Origin: an uncultured Acetobacteraceae bacterium
GTDB taxonomy: Bacteria; Pseudomonadota; Alphaproteobacteria; Acetobacterales; Acetobacteraceae
Assembly: GCA_903918195.1 (NCBI GenBank)
Contig: CAIXDS010000004.1
Location: forward strand, 1 to 48,802
Direction: 5' to 3'
Length of the DNA stretch: 48,802 nt
Shown: positions 32,960 through 41,984 of the stretch, one piece after another
How positions within the stretch are numbered: position 1 is the stretch's first letter
Layout of the letters: every line of letters starts with the position of its first letter
Notes under the pieces: generated by a model
What the model was told of the DNA's origin: nothing
The model's input: only the letters and a program-made list of their open reading frames with translations
Databases searched by the model: none
Translations under genes and position numbers: made by a program

Positions 32960-35014
32960 TTACATCGCCCCCATGTGCTCCAGCGCCGACAACACGGTGG
33001 TCTCGGTGAGAATCTGCGGCAGCAGCACCGGGGCGCCGTGGCCGGGCGGGTAAAGTACATATAAGGGTACACCGTCGCGCCCGTGGCTGCGCAGGAAGCG
33101 CGTGATCCCGGCATCCTGCCGCGTCCAGTCGCCTTTGAGGTACACCACGCCGAGGGCTGTAAACGCCTGCCGCACCGCCGGCTGCGCCAATGCCACCCGC
33201 TCATTCACCAGGCAGGTGACGCACCAGGCGGCGGTCATGTTGACGAAAACCGGCCGCCCCGCGCGCCGCAGCGTTTCCAGCCGGTCCGTCGAGAAGCGTT
33301 CGACCCCGGCTTCCGCTGTCAGTTCCGCCGGCACCGCGGGGCTGGCGGCGAGGCCCGACAGCACGGCCAGCGCCGCCAGCCCCGCCGCCAGCGCCGCCGC
33401 ATGGGCGATCCGGCGTCCGCGCGTGCCCAGCCCCTGCGCGCCGTCACCGCGCTGGCCCAGCCCGAGCGCCCAGGCGACGAAGCCCACCAGCACCAGCCCG
33501 GCCGCGGTGCCGGCCACGCCGCCCGATCCCGCCTCCTGGCTCATCACCCAGACCAGCCAGGCGCAGGCCCCGTACATCGGGAAGGCGAGCGCCTGCCGCA
33601 CCAGTTCCATCCATGCGCCCGGACGCGGCAGCAGCCGGGCGAAGCAGGGCACCGCCGCCAGCACCAGGAACGGCGCCGCCAGCCCGAGCCCCATGGCCAG
33701 AAACACCGCCAGGGTCAGCCCGGCCGAGTCAGCCGCGAGGGCGGCGCTGATCGCCACCCCCATGAACGGCGCCGTGCAGGGCGTGGCCACCAGCACGGCG
33801 AGCAACCCGGTGAAGAAGCTGCCGGCATGGCCGCCGCGCGCCGCCAGCGACTGGCCCGCGCCGGCGCCGCCCAGCCGCACCGCATACACACCCGAAAGAT
33901 TCAGCCCGACGGCGAACAGCATCCAGGCGATGCCGGCGACAAAAGCCGGCGACTGGAACTGAAACCCCCAGCCCGCCGAATCGCCGGCCGCGCGCAAGCC
34001 AAGCAGCGCCGCGCCAATCAGCAGGAAGGTGGTCACCACACCGCCGGTATAGAACAGCGCGTGCGCCACCGCGTGGCGCCGCGCCGCGCCGGAAATGCCG
34101 GCCAGCCCGACCGCTTTCACCGCCAGCACCGGGAAAACGCAGGGCATCAGATTGAGGATGAGCCCGCCCAGCAGGGCAAAACCGATGACCCGCCAGAGCG
34201 GCAGGTCCGGCGCGGCCGGTGGTCCGCCCGGGGTCGCCGCGACGGCGAGCGGGGTTTGCAGCCCGGCGGCGTCGCGCACGACCAGCACGCCGGCGAGCGG
34301 CGCGTCGGCGCGGAACGCCTCTCCGGGTTTCAGCGACAAGGTGAACGAACCGGCGCGCACCCGCAGAGGTTGCGGGGCCGGGCCATCGACCGTGCCTGAC
34401 GTTTCGGGGATGAACCACGCGTCACGCACGGCCGCCGGCGAAATGCCATCGCCGGCAACCGTCAGCGTGCCGTCCGCCGCCACCTGGGCCGACCAGGGCG
34501 AGGGGCGCGGCAGGGCGGCCTCGGCGGCGGCGAACAGATTCGCCTCGGCTGACGCGGCGGGCACGCCGGTGGGCAGGTCGAGGCGGAAATCGCCCTCCTC
34601 GGGGACGCAGATCTCCTTGCAGACCAGCCAGCTTGCATGCAGCCGCACGGTGTTGGCCGGGCCGGTGACCGGCACCGCCAGCAGGACCTCGCCGCTGTAG
34701 CCATAGGTCATCAGCGGGCCTTCCGGCTGGCGCTGCGGCGCCGGCCAGGCAATCGGCCCGGCGGTGGCACCGTCCGGCAGGGCAAATTGCAGCTCCGGGG
34801 CGATCCCGGCATCGCCGGGGTTGCGCCAATAGGTGTGCCAGCCCGGCTGCATGCGCAGGCGCAGCCCGACCTTGAACGGCGTGCCGGGGGCGATTTGGTC
34901 GGTGTCGGAAACCAGGGTGGCGGTGGCGCGCGGACTGGTCACCGGCACACTCTCGGCCGCGTGGGCCAGCACCGGCAGGAGCAGCGCGGCTAGGATGCGC
35001 ACGAACGCGGTCAT
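32960..35014 (-). CDS. DsbD/ScsB-like thiol-disulphide interchange protein
   Basis: This 684-residue membrane protein carries electrons from cytoplasmic thioredoxin to the periplasm. The signal peptide is 1-19. A periplasmic alpha-type domain contains the pair in LVCKEICVPEEG (C132, C136). The membrane domain has about eight segments and the two redox Cys motifs LNLMPCVFPVLAVK and VATPCTAPFMG. A C-terminal thioredoxin-like domain carries AAWCVTCLVNE. All three Cys pairs are present. Size and order fit the ScsB/DsbD group of alphaproteobacteria that reduces copper-stress or cytochrome-maturation partners. The start is at 35014 after AAAGAAG; an upstream in-frame start reads into the palindromic repeat and is rejected. 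Confidence 0.93.
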   Translation of the reverse strand: MTAFVRILAALLLPVLAHAAESVPVTSPRATATLVSDTDQIAPGTPFKVGLRLRMQPGWHTYWRNPGDAGIAPELQFALPDGATAGPIAWPAPQRQPEGPLMTYGYSGEVLLAVPVTGPANTVRLHASWLVCKEICVPEEGDFRLDLPTGVPAASAEANLFAAAEAALPRPSPWSAQVAADGTLTVAGDGISPAAVRDAWFIPETSGTVDGPAPQPLRVRAGSFTLSLKPGEAFRADAPLAGVLVVRDAAGLQTPLAVAATPGGPPAAPDLPLWRVIGFALLGGLILNLMPCVFPVLAVKAVGLAGISGAARRHAVAHALFYTGGVVTTFLLIGAALLGLRAAGDSAGWGFQFQSPAFVAGIAWMLFAVGLNLSGVYAVRLGGAGAGQSLAARGGHAGSFFTGLLAVLVATPCTAPFMGVAISAALAADSAGLTLAVFLAMGLGLAAPFLVLAAVPCFARLLPRPGAWMELVRQALAFPMYGACAWLVWVMSQEAGSGGVAGTAAGLVLVGFVAWALGLGQRGDGAQGLGTRGRRIAHAAALAAGLAALAVLSGLAASPAVPAELTAEAGVERFSTDRLETLRRAGRPVFVNMTAAWCVTCLVNERVALAQPAVRQAFTALGVVYLKGDWTRQDAGITRFLRSHGRDGVPLYVLYPPGHGAPVLLPQILTETTVLSALEHMGAM

Positions 35015-35042
35015 GGCTTCTTTGTACCGGGGGGATAGAGTG

Positions 35043-35125
35043 CAAGGAAGGCCAGGGCTCTGCCCTGGACCCGCCAAGGGCCGGGAGGCCCTTGGAACCC
35101 GTTACTTAAGGGAATGGGTTTCTTG
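35043..35125. repeat. Palindromic repeat family, copy 2 (one arm plus core)
   Basis: It begins CAAGGAAGGCCAGGGCTC like the other copies, has the inverted block CCAAGGGCC / GGCCCTTGG, and ends in the core GTTACTTAAGGGAATGGG. The second outer arm is absent. It occupies the whole divergent gap between the DsbD-like gene and hrpB, and the hrpB start codon (35114) lies in the core. Confidence 0.8.
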
Positions 35126-37528
35126 GGGCCACTGCCTGTTGCCGACGCCCTGCCTGCCCTGCTTGCCGCGCTCGCCGCCGGCCGCAACGCCGTGCTCATT
35201 GCCCCGCCGGGCGCGGGGAAAACCACGCTGGTGCCGCTCGCCCTGCTCGGCGAGCCTTGGCTCGGCGACGGGCGCATCGTCATGCTGGAGCCGCGCCGCC
35301 TGGCCACCCGCGCCGCCGCGACCCGCATGGCATCGCTGCGCGGCGAGCCGGTCGGCGCCACCGTGGGCTACCGCACCCGGCTGGACTCCGCCGTGTCCGC
35401 CGCCACCCGCATCGAAGTGGTCACCGAGGGGCTGCTGATCCGCCGCCTGCAATCCGATCCGGGGCTGGATGGCGTCGGCTGCGTCATCCTCGACGAGGTG
35501 CACGAGCGGGCGCTGGAGGGCGATCTGGCGCTGGCCTTCTGCCTCGACCTGCAACGCCAGTTGCGACCCGAACTGCGGCTGCTGGCCATGTCGGCCACCG
35601 CCGACGCGGCCCGGCTCGGGCCGCTGCTGGACGCGGTGATCGTCGAAAGCGCCGGCCGTGCCCACCCGGTCGCGGTCAGCCACGCGGCGCGCGACATCGC
35701 CACCCTGCGCGACCTACCGGAGGCGCTGGCCCGCGCGGTGCGGGCGGCACTGGCGGCACAGGAGGGCGACGTGCTGGCCTTCCTGCCCGGCATGGGCGAG
35801 ATCCGCCGCGCCCAGGCCGCCCTGGAAGGCTGCGGCGCCCTGGTGCTGCCGTTGCACGGCGATCTGCCGCCCGCCGAGCAGGACCGCGCCCTGCGTCCGG
35901 CCGAGGGGCGGCGGGTGGTGCTGGCCACGTCGATCGCCGAGACCTCGCTGACCGTGCCCGGGGTGCGCATCGTGGTGGATGGCGGCTGGCGGCGCGCGCC
36001 GCAGCTCGATCCGCCGACCGGCCTGACCCGCCTGGTGACGCGCCGGATCAGCCGGGCAGCCGCCCACCAGCGCGCCGGACGGGCCGGGCGCGAGGGGCCG
36101 GGGGTGGCGGTCCGGCTATGGACCGCGGCACTGCATCGCGGCCTGCCGGAATTCGACCGGCCGGAAATTCTCGAGGCGGAGCTGTCCGGCCTGCTGCTGG
36201 ACTGCGCCGCCTGGGGGGAAGCCCCCGCCGACCTGCCCTTCCCGGACCCGCCGCCCGCCGGGCCGCTGGCCGCCGCGGCAGTGCTGCTGGCCGATCTCGG
36301 CGCGCTGGCAGACGGCCGCATCACCGAACGCGGCCGGGCGATGGCGCGGCTGGGCGCGCATCCGCGGCTGGCCGCGATGATGCTGGAAGCCGCGACGCCC
36401 GGGCAGGCAGCACTGGCGGCCGACCTCGCCGCCCTGCTGGAGGAGCGCGACCCGCTGCGCAACGCCGAGGCGTCCAGCGACATTCATCTGCGGCTGGTGG
36501 CCTTGGAAGGCGCCGCCGACGCGGATCGCGGCGCGATCGCGCGCATCCGCCGCGCCTCCGGCCAGTACCGGCGGCGGCTGCTTGTGCAGGCCGCATCGGA
36601 GGGCGATCCGGCGCCGCTGCTGGCCGCCGCTTTCCCCGACCGCATCGCCCAGCGGCGCGGCGAGCCGGGCAGTTTCCGCCTCTCCGGTGGCGGCGGGGCG
36701 AAGCTGCCGCTGGCCGATCCGTTGTCGAAGGCAACCCTGCTGGCGGTCGCCGCCCTCGATGCAAAGGGGGCGGCGCGCATCCGGCTGGCCGCCCCGCTCG
36801 ACCCGGCGATGCTGCCCGCCGCGGTGGCGGCGCGCATCACCGAGACGGTGGAGAGCGGGTTCGATGCCGCCAGCGGCGCGGTGTTCTCGCGCCGCCGCCG
36901 CCGGCTCGGGGCGCTGGTGCTGGAGGACCGCATGGTGCCGGCCGACCCCGCCGATATCGCCGCCTGCCTGGCCCGCGCGGTGCCGATCGCGGCTCTCCCC
37001 TGGACCGATGCCGCCCGCCAGATGCAGGCACGGGTGGCGCTGATGCACGGGCTGGAGCCGGCCGACTGGCCCGACCTGTCCGATGCCGCCCTGGAGGCGG
37101 ACCGGAGCTGGCTGGAAGCGCCGCTGCACGGGCTCTCGCGGGCGGCCGAGGTGGACAAGCTGGACCTCGCAGCGGTGCTGCGGGCCGCGCTCTCGTGGCA
37201 ACAGGCGGCCCGGCTCGACCGCGACCTGCCCACCCACCTCGCCCTGCCCGGCGGCCGGGCGGCGGTGGACTACACCCAGCCGGTGCCGATCGCCGAAGCG
37301 CGCGCCCAGGCCTTTTATGGCCTGAGCGAGACGCCGCGTCTGGCTGGCGGCCGGGCGGACGTCAGGCTGGCGTTGCTTTCGCCGGCCGGGCGGCCGGTCG
37401 CGATCACCGGCGACCTGGCCGGGTTCTGGCGCGGCGCCTGGGCCGACGTGCGCAAGGACATGCGCGGTCGCTACCCGAAGCATCACTGGCCGGACGATCC
37501 GGCGACTGCTACGGCGCGCCGGTCCTGA
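35114..37528 (+). CDS. hrpB: ATP-dependent helicase HrpB
   Basis: This 804-residue DExH-box protein belongs to the HrpA/HrpB group, probably an RNA helicase; its cellular role is poorly known. Motif I is PPGAGKTTLV (31-40), Ia LEPRRLATRAAATRMA, II DEVH (127-130), III SAT (160-162), V TSIAETSLTVPGV and VI QRAGRAGREGPGVAVRLW. The C-terminal HrpB-type domain follows from about 480, with the WxxxRWP-equivalent near GRYPKHHWPDDP at the end. The length fits the 800-840 of the family. The start codon is inside a palindromic repeat core, with AAGGGA as ribosome binding site, yet the first residues align well with homologues. Confidence 0.96.
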   Translation: MGFLGPLPVADALPALLAALAAGRNAVLIAPPGAGKTTLVPLALLGEPWLGDGRIVMLEPRRLATRAAATRMASLRGEPVGATVGYRTRLDSAVSAATRIEVVTEGLLIRRLQSDPGLDGVGCVILDEVHERALEGDLALAFCLDLQRQLRPELRLLAMSATADAARLGPLLDAVIVESAGRAHPVAVSHAARDIATLRDLPEALARAVRAALAAQEGDVLAFLPGMGEIRRAQAALEGCGALVLPLHGDLPPAEQDRALRPAEGRRVVLATSIAETSLTVPGVRIVVDGGWRRAPQLDPPTGLTRLVTRRISRAAAHQRAGRAGREGPGVAVRLWTAALHRGLPEFDRPEILEAELSGLLLDCAAWGEAPADLPFPDPPPAGPLAAAAVLLADLGALADGRITERGRAMARLGAHPRLAAMMLEAATPGQAALAADLAALLEERDPLRNAEASSDIHLRLVALEGAADADRGAIARIRRASGQYRRRLLVQAASEGDPAPLLAAAFPDRIAQRRGEPGSFRLSGGGGAKLPLADPLSKATLLAVAALDAKGAARIRLAAPLDPAMLPAAVAARITETVESGFDAASGAVFSRRRRRLGALVLEDRMVPADPADIAACLARAVPIAALPWTDAARQMQARVALMHGLEPADWPDLSDAALEADRSWLEAPLHGLSRAAEVDKLDLAAVLRAALSWQQAARLDRDLPTHLALPGGRAAVDYTQPVPIAEARAQAFYGLSETPRLAGGRADVRLALLSPAGRPVAITGDLAGFWRGAWADVRKDMRGRYPKHHWPDDPATATARRS

Positions 37529-37567
37529 CGCAATGCGCGCCTGACGCAATGTCGTACCTGACGCAAT
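37524..37567 (+). promoter_or_regulatory. Three direct repeats CCTGACGCAAT upstream of the HtrA operon
   Basis: Exact 11-base units lie at 37524-37534, 37540-37550 and 37557-37567, at 16- and 17-base spacing. The first contains the hrpB stop codon. They end 81 bases before the protease start. Such phased direct repeats are typical operator architecture for PhoB/OmpR-type regulators, one of which is encoded in this operon; the pairing is inference. Confidence 0.5.
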
Positions 37568-37648
37568 CTTGTTGGCGGCGCACCGAATCGCCACCTGCAC
37601 CAGCGCGCTAACACGCTACCCTGGATAAATTCTCCGGAGCCGAGCCAG

Positions 37649-38698
37649 ATGACCGCCCTGCTGTCCCGCCGCGCCGCCACCGCCCTGGCCATCACCGCCC
37701 TGGCCGCCGGCTGCGCCAGCCCCGCCACCGCCCGGGTCGGGCCGGACAGCTTCGCCCCGCTGGTCAAGCGCGTGCTGCCGGCGGTGGTCAACATCGCCGT
37801 GGTCGAGACGGTGGCGCAGGGCAGCGACCCGCTGTCGATGTTCCCGCCCGAGGTCCGCCGCCAGCTGCGCGACCGCTTCCCGCAGCGCCGCCGCGAGGTG
37901 CATGGCAGCGGCTCGGGCTTCATCATCGATCCGAACGGGCTGATCGTCACCAACACCCATGTGATCAGCGGCGCCGACAAAATCGTGGTGGCGCTGCATG
38001 ACGGCACCGAATTGCCGGCGGAGGTGGTCGGCATGGACGAGCTGACCGATATCGCGGTGATCCGGGTCAAGCCGGCGGCGGCGCTGCCCAGCCTGACCTG
38101 GGGCAACAGCCAGACGCTGGAGGCGGGCGACTGGGTGGTAGCAGCCGGCAACCCGTTCGGGCTCGGCGGCTCGGTGACCGTGGGCATCGTCTCGGCGCGC
38201 GGGCGCGATATCGGCTCGGGACCGTTCGACGACTTCATCCAGGTTGACGCGCCGATCAACCCCGGCAATTCCGGCGGCCCGCTGTTCAATGCCGACGGCG
38301 AGGTGGTGGGCATCAACTCGGCGATCCTGTCGCCGACCGGCGGCTCGATCGGCATCGGCTTCGCCATCCCGAGCGAGCTGGCCAGCCACATCGTCGATGA
38401 ATTGCGCGCGAAGGGCCGCATCGAGCGCGGCTGGCTCGGCATCAGCATGCAGGACATCCGCGAGCCCGGCGTGGCGGTCGCCGAGGTGGTGCGCAGCGGG
38501 CCGGGCGGGCGGGCCGGGCTGCGCGTGGGCGACGTCGTCACCGGCGTCAATGGCCAGCAGGTGGACGATTCCCGGGCGCTGCTGCGCGCCATCGCCGCCA
38601 TTCCGCCGGGCCAGACCGCCCGTCTGACGCTGCAGCGGCAAGGACGGGAGATCGAACTGACCGTCACCATCGGCCGCCGGCCGAACAGCGAAGGTTAA
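37649..38698 (+). CDS. HtrA/DegP-family periplasmic serine protease
   Basis: This 349-residue protease has one PDZ domain, closer to DegS in layout than to DegP, which has two. The signal peptide is 1-21, with C22 in ALAAGC as a weak lipobox. Triad: H104 in TNTHVISG, D134 in TDIAVI and S208 in PGNSGGPL. The LA-loop segment contains DPLSMFPPEVRRQL. The PDZ domain spans about 260-345 (GWLGISMQDI, GGRAGLRVGDVVTGVNG). It degrades or senses misfolded envelope proteins. A response regulator begins 5 bases after its stop, so the three genes form one operon: protease, regulator, kinase. Confidence 0.95.
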   Translation: MTALLSRRAATALAITALAAGCASPATARVGPDSFAPLVKRVLPAVVNIAVVETVAQGSDPLSMFPPEVRRQLRDRFPQRRREVHGSGSGFIIDPNGLIVTNTHVISGADKIVVALHDGTELPAEVVGMDELTDIAVIRVKPAAALPSLTWGNSQTLEAGDWVVAAGNPFGLGGSVTVGIVSARGRDIGSGPFDDFIQVDAPINPGNSGGPLFNADGEVVGINSAILSPTGGSIGIGFAIPSELASHIVDELRAKGRIERGWLGISMQDIREPGVAVAEVVRSGPGGRAGLRVGDVVTGVNGQQVDDSRALLRAIAAIPPGQTARLTLQRQGREIELTVTIGRRPNSEG

Positions 38699-38703
38699 CC
38701 GCA

Positions 38704-39381
38704 ATGCGCATCCTGGTGGTGGAAGACGACAAGGACGTGGCTGGCTTCGTGGTCAAAGGCCTGAAGGAAACCGGCCACGTGGTGGAACACGCCGATAACG
38801 GCCGCGACGGGCTGTTCCTGGCGGCCAGCGAGAATTTCGACGCCATCGTGCTCGACCGCATGCTGCCCGGCGGCGTCGATGGGCTGCGCCTGCTGGAGAC
38901 GCTGCGCGCGCAGGGCAACCAGACGCCGGTGCTGTTCCTGTCGGCAATGGCGCAGGTGGACGACCGGGTGCGCGGGCTAAAGGCCGGCGGCGACGACTAC
39001 ATGACCAAGCCGTTCGCCTTCTCCGAGCTGCTCGCCCGGGTGGAAGCGCTGACCCGCCGCGGCAAGACGGACGCGCCGCAGACCAAGCTGACCGCCAGCG
39101 ACCTGGAAATGGACCTGCTGTCGCGCTCCGTCCGGCGGGCCGGGCAGAAGATCGACCTGCAGCCGCGCGAGTTCCGCCTGCTGGAATATCTGCTGCGGCA
39201 TGCCGGCCAGGTGGTCACCCGCACCATGCTGCTGGAGGGCGTGTGGGACTACCATTTCGACCCGCAGACCAACGTGATCGACGTGCACGTCTCCCGCCTG
39301 CGGCAGAAAGTGGACAAGCCGTTCCCGACGCCGCTGATCCACACGGTGCGCAACGCCGGCTACATGCTGCGGGCAGACTGA
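38704..39381 (+). CDS. Response regulator, OmpR/PhoB family
   Basis: This 225-residue two-domain transcription factor has a receiver domain with acidic pocket D8/D9, phospho-acceptor D51 in IVLDRMLPGG and K102 in YMTKPFAF. The DNA-binding winged helix occupies about 130-222, with LQPREFRLLEYLLRHAGQVVTR and VDVHVSRLRQKVDKP-type blocks (VIDVHVSRLRQKVD). It is presumably phosphorylated by the kinase encoded 4 bases downstream and may control its own operon through the repeats at 37524-37567. Confidence 0.96.
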   Translation: MRILVVEDDKDVAGFVVKGLKETGHVVEHADNGRDGLFLAASENFDAIVLDRMLPGGVDGLRLLETLRAQGNQTPVLFLSAMAQVDDRVRGLKAGGDDYMTKPFAFSELLARVEALTRRGKTDAPQTKLTASDLEMDLLSRSVRRAGQKIDLQPREFRLLEYLLRHAGQVVTRTMLLEGVWDYHFDPQTNVIDVHVSRLRQKVDKPFPTPLIHTVRNAGYMLRAD

Positions 39382-39385
39382 GCAG

Positions 39386-40864
39386 GTGAAGCCCGCTGTG
39401 GCCGAGCGGCCAGGCTGGATGGCGGAGCAGCTGAAATGGCTGTCGCGCCGCGCCCGCATGGATATCTGGCTGGTGTTCCACCCGCAAACGCTAATGCGGT
39501 CGGCGGGGGTGCGGTTCGGCCTGATCTACGCCGGGTTGTTCGCGTTGAGCGCGGTGGCGCTGACGGCGTTCCTGTGGTGGTCCACCGCCGGGCTGCTCGA
39601 CCGGCAGACCGAGACGGCGATCAACGCCGATGCGCAAGGGCTGGTGGAACGCTTCCTGGACGGGCCGAACGCGCTGGTCGAGACCATCCAGGACCGGCTG
39701 GCCGCCAATGTGGACGACGACGCCATCTACCTGCTGGCCGACTCCAACCTGCGGCCGATCGCCGGCAATCTGGAGTTGTGGCCGAAGATGGTCACCAGCG
39801 ACGTGGAATGGACGGAAATCCCGATCGACCGCGCCGGCGTGCGCGGGCTGGCGCGCATCCGCCAGTTCGTGCTGCCCGGCGGCTACCATCTGCTGGTCGG
39901 GCGCGACGTGCAGGCGCGCGCGCAGTTGCGCCGCATCCTGGGCGATGCGCTGATCTGGGCGCCGTCGATCGTGGTGGCGCTGGGGGTCGCGGGGGCGCTG
40001 GCGGTGCGCAGCCTGTTCCGCATCACCATCAACGACGTCGCCGCCACCGCCGCCGCGTTCAGCCGCGGCGACCTGACGCGCCGGGTGCGGGTGACCGGCA
40101 TGGGCGACGAGTTCGACCGCCTGGCCGAGGAAATCAACAACATGCTGGACCGCGTCGCCAGCCTGATGGACGGCGTGCGGCAGGTTTCCAACGCCATCGC
40201 GCACGATCTGCGCACGCCGATCACGCGCGCGCGGGCCCGGCTGGAGGACGCCGGCCGCAGCGCCCGCAGCGAGGCCGACCTGCACGCCGCCATCGAACGG
40301 GCACAATCCGACCTCGACGGCATCGTGGCGGTGTTCCAGGCGCTGTTGCGGATTTCCGAGATCGAGGCCGGCGCCCGCCGGTCGGCCTTCGCCCGCGTCG
40401 ATCTCGGCCCGCTTCTGTTTGATCTGGCCGAGTTGTATACTGCTGCAGCCGAGGAGAACGGTCAGGTGCTGGTGCATGACATTCCGCCCATCCTGCCCAT
40501 CTTCGGCGACCGCGACATGCTGCAGCAGGCGGTGGCCAACCTGCTGGACAACGCGCTGAAATTCTCGCCGCCGGGCAGCACCATCCGGCTGGCGGCCGGG
40601 GCGTCCGGGCGGATGCTGGAGATCAGCGTGTCCGACCAGGGGCCCGGCATCCCGCCCGAGGACCGCGCCCGCGCCACCGAACGGTTCTTCCGCGGCGAGA
40701 CTGCCCGCAGCACGCCGGGCTCGGGGCTCGGCCTGTCGCTGGTGCAGGCAGTGGCGGTGCTGCATGGCGGCACGCTGCGGCTGGAGGACAACCGGCCCGG
40801 ACTGCGGGCCGTGATGTCGATGCCGGCGCTGACCGCCGCCAATGCCCCACCATTTCATTCCTGA
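39386..40864 (+). CDS. Sensor histidine kinase
   Basis: This 492-residue inner-membrane kinase starts at GTG 39386 after GAGCAGG. There are two membrane segments (about 43-66 and 188-209), enclosing a periplasmic sensor of about 120 residues with no recognised fold. A HAMP domain follows (about 210-262, then MLDRVASLMDG). The dimerisation His is H273 in NAIAHDLRTPITRARARLE. ATPase boxes are N (LLDNALKFSPPG), G1 (SDQGPGIPPE), F (ERFFRGE) and G2 (GSGLGLSLVQAV). All catalytic motifs are intact. The pair with the upstream regulator and the HtrA protease suggests envelope-stress sensing. Confidence 0.95.
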   Translation: MKPAVAERPGWMAEQLKWLSRRARMDIWLVFHPQTLMRSAGVRFGLIYAGLFALSAVALTAFLWWSTAGLLDRQTETAINADAQGLVERFLDGPNALVETIQDRLAANVDDDAIYLLADSNLRPIAGNLELWPKMVTSDVEWTEIPIDRAGVRGLARIRQFVLPGGYHLLVGRDVQARAQLRRILGDALIWAPSIVVALGVAGALAVRSLFRITINDVAATAAAFSRGDLTRRVRVTGMGDEFDRLAEEINNMLDRVASLMDGVRQVSNAIAHDLRTPITRARARLEDAGRSARSEADLHAAIERAQSDLDGIVAVFQALLRISEIEAGARRSAFARVDLGPLLFDLAELYTAAAEENGQVLVHDIPPILPIFGDRDMLQQAVANLLDNALKFSPPGSTIRLAAGASGRMLEISVSDQGPGIPPEDRARATERFFRGETARSTPGSGLGLSLVQAVAVLHGGTLRLEDNRPGLRAVMSMPALTAANAPPFHS

Positions 40865-40922
40865 CGAAAGCGTCATGTCCGGCCAAGAGTGCGGTACGGC
40901 GAGCCGGGGCAGGATGGTGGCG

Positions 40923-41255
40923 ATGATGACGGATGAATCCTCGCTGCCGCGGCGCCGGGTGGTTGTCGGCATGCCGGCCTGGTTCGGCCTGGCGCTGGCG
41001 GCGCAGGCGCAGCCGACCCAGACCGACGTCTCACCGGACCGGGTGACGTCCGACAGCCCCGAATTCTGCGCCCGGCTGTCCGACCAGCTCCGCCAGTACG
41101 GCCACGAGCACCGGCCGGAACCGGTGCCCGAGGAGGTGCGAACGCTCGGGCAGGAGGGCAGAAAGATGTGCAGCGAGGGCCATGTGCGCCCCGGCATCCT
41201 GCGCCTGCGCCGGGCACTGCAGATTCTGCGCGGGGAGGAGACGGACCCGCGCTGA
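40923..41255 (+). CDS. Small exported protein downstream of the kinase
   Basis: This 110-residue protein (start uncertain among clustered ATGs at 40914, 40923 and 40926) is of no known family. The N-terminus has three arginines (SLPRRRVVVG) and a hydrophobic stretch to AAQAQ, which resembles a Tat or Sec signal peptide. The mature part has two Cys (in PEFCARLSDQL and GRKMCSEGHVRPG) and helical Arg-rich sequence RPGILRLRRALQILRGEE, typical of small periplasmic proteins of about 100 residues in alphaproteobacteria. It starts about 60 bases after the kinase stop in the same direction, so it may belong to the envelope-stress operon. Confidence 0.65.
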   Translation: MMTDESSLPRRRVVVGMPAWFGLALAAQAQPTQTDVSPDRVTSDSPEFCARLSDQLRQYGHEHRPEPVPEEVRTLGQEGRKMCSEGHVRPGILRLRRALQILRGEETDPR

Positions 41256-41767
41256 TGTGCCTTTGCACGCTAGCCACGGGTCAATGCGGAATAGTTCCTT
41301 CATCACCTAGCCGGAACAGCAACTAAGGCAATGCCGAGCATTAGACGAGTCAGCCGCGACCGTCGGCGCCGCAATAGACTGGACGGTGCATGCAAAGTGG
41401 CCTGCGAATTTGTGGAAATTGCCGAACTGGGGGCAACGCTCAGATTGCTTCCGATTCCACCATAGCAGCGAAGCAAGAGGCACACCCATACTATGTACAG
41501 CCAAGCCAAATATTTCACAAAATAGCGTAAGCGCCTGTTTTGGTAAGCAAATTCAATGAGTTGCCGTGAAAGACCTTCAACAGGCGAGCACGGGCGCTGT
41601 TCGCACAAGCAGCCCACGAGGACCAATCAGCCAATCTTCGAGAACAGCGCCTATTATAGACTCATATAGGCATCAAATTATTGCTTTTAACGACGACTCG
41701 ACACGCAATGGCACACCAGAAACGCCCCCCGGCTCAACGTGTTAGCCTTTCAAATGACACAGAAAAA
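41256..41767. other. Start of an AT-rich island, no gene seen
   Basis: About 510 bases, clearly less GC-rich than the DNA to the left; the change begins within 50 bases of 41256. The longest frame (41303-41626, leftward) has no family and a biased composition. A near-palindrome GGCTCAACGTGTTAGCC lies at 41731-41747, 20 bases downstream of the coiled-coil gene stop. No terminator is obvious. Confidence 0.5.
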
Positions 41768-41983
41768 CTAACGCTCAGCACTCAGCCTAAGTTCCTCATC
41801 AATTATACTAGAAAGTAGCTCTCTTTTGCGCTTGTTTAGCGATAGCACCTCCCTTCGTAGTTCGTCAAGTTTGTTCAACGTCTCTACATCTAGGTTGCTT
41901 TTTCTCGGTGCCGCAAAGTTGCTGGCTTGGGTTGAAGGCTCCAGCAACGCTTCAACCTCAGCCTTGATTCTGGGGTCTACCAT
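41768..41983 (-). CDS. Small coiled-coil protein coupled to the patatin-like gene
   Basis: This 71-residue protein is of no known family. Residues 1-20 are helical (DPRIKAEVEALLEPS). After a Ser/Ala/Pro turn, residues 31-70 form a charged heptad-like helix (LDVETLNKLDELRREVLSL, then NKRKRELLSSIIDEELRL). The start codon is one base after the stop of the patatin-like gene, so the two are almost certainly cotranslated. Its base composition matches the island. Likely roles are a partner, inhibitor or scaffold of the lipase; that is inference from coupling. Confidence 0.75.
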   Translation of the reverse strand: MVDPRIKAEVEALLEPSTQASNFAAPRKSNLDVETLNKLDELRREVLSLNKRKRELLSSIIDEELRLSAER

Positions 41984-41984
41984 G

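Noticed and set aside
41303..41626. 107-codon minus-strand frame in the AT-rich island
   Set aside because: No family, no good ribosome binding site, mixed composition; could be a relic but is not supported as a gene.
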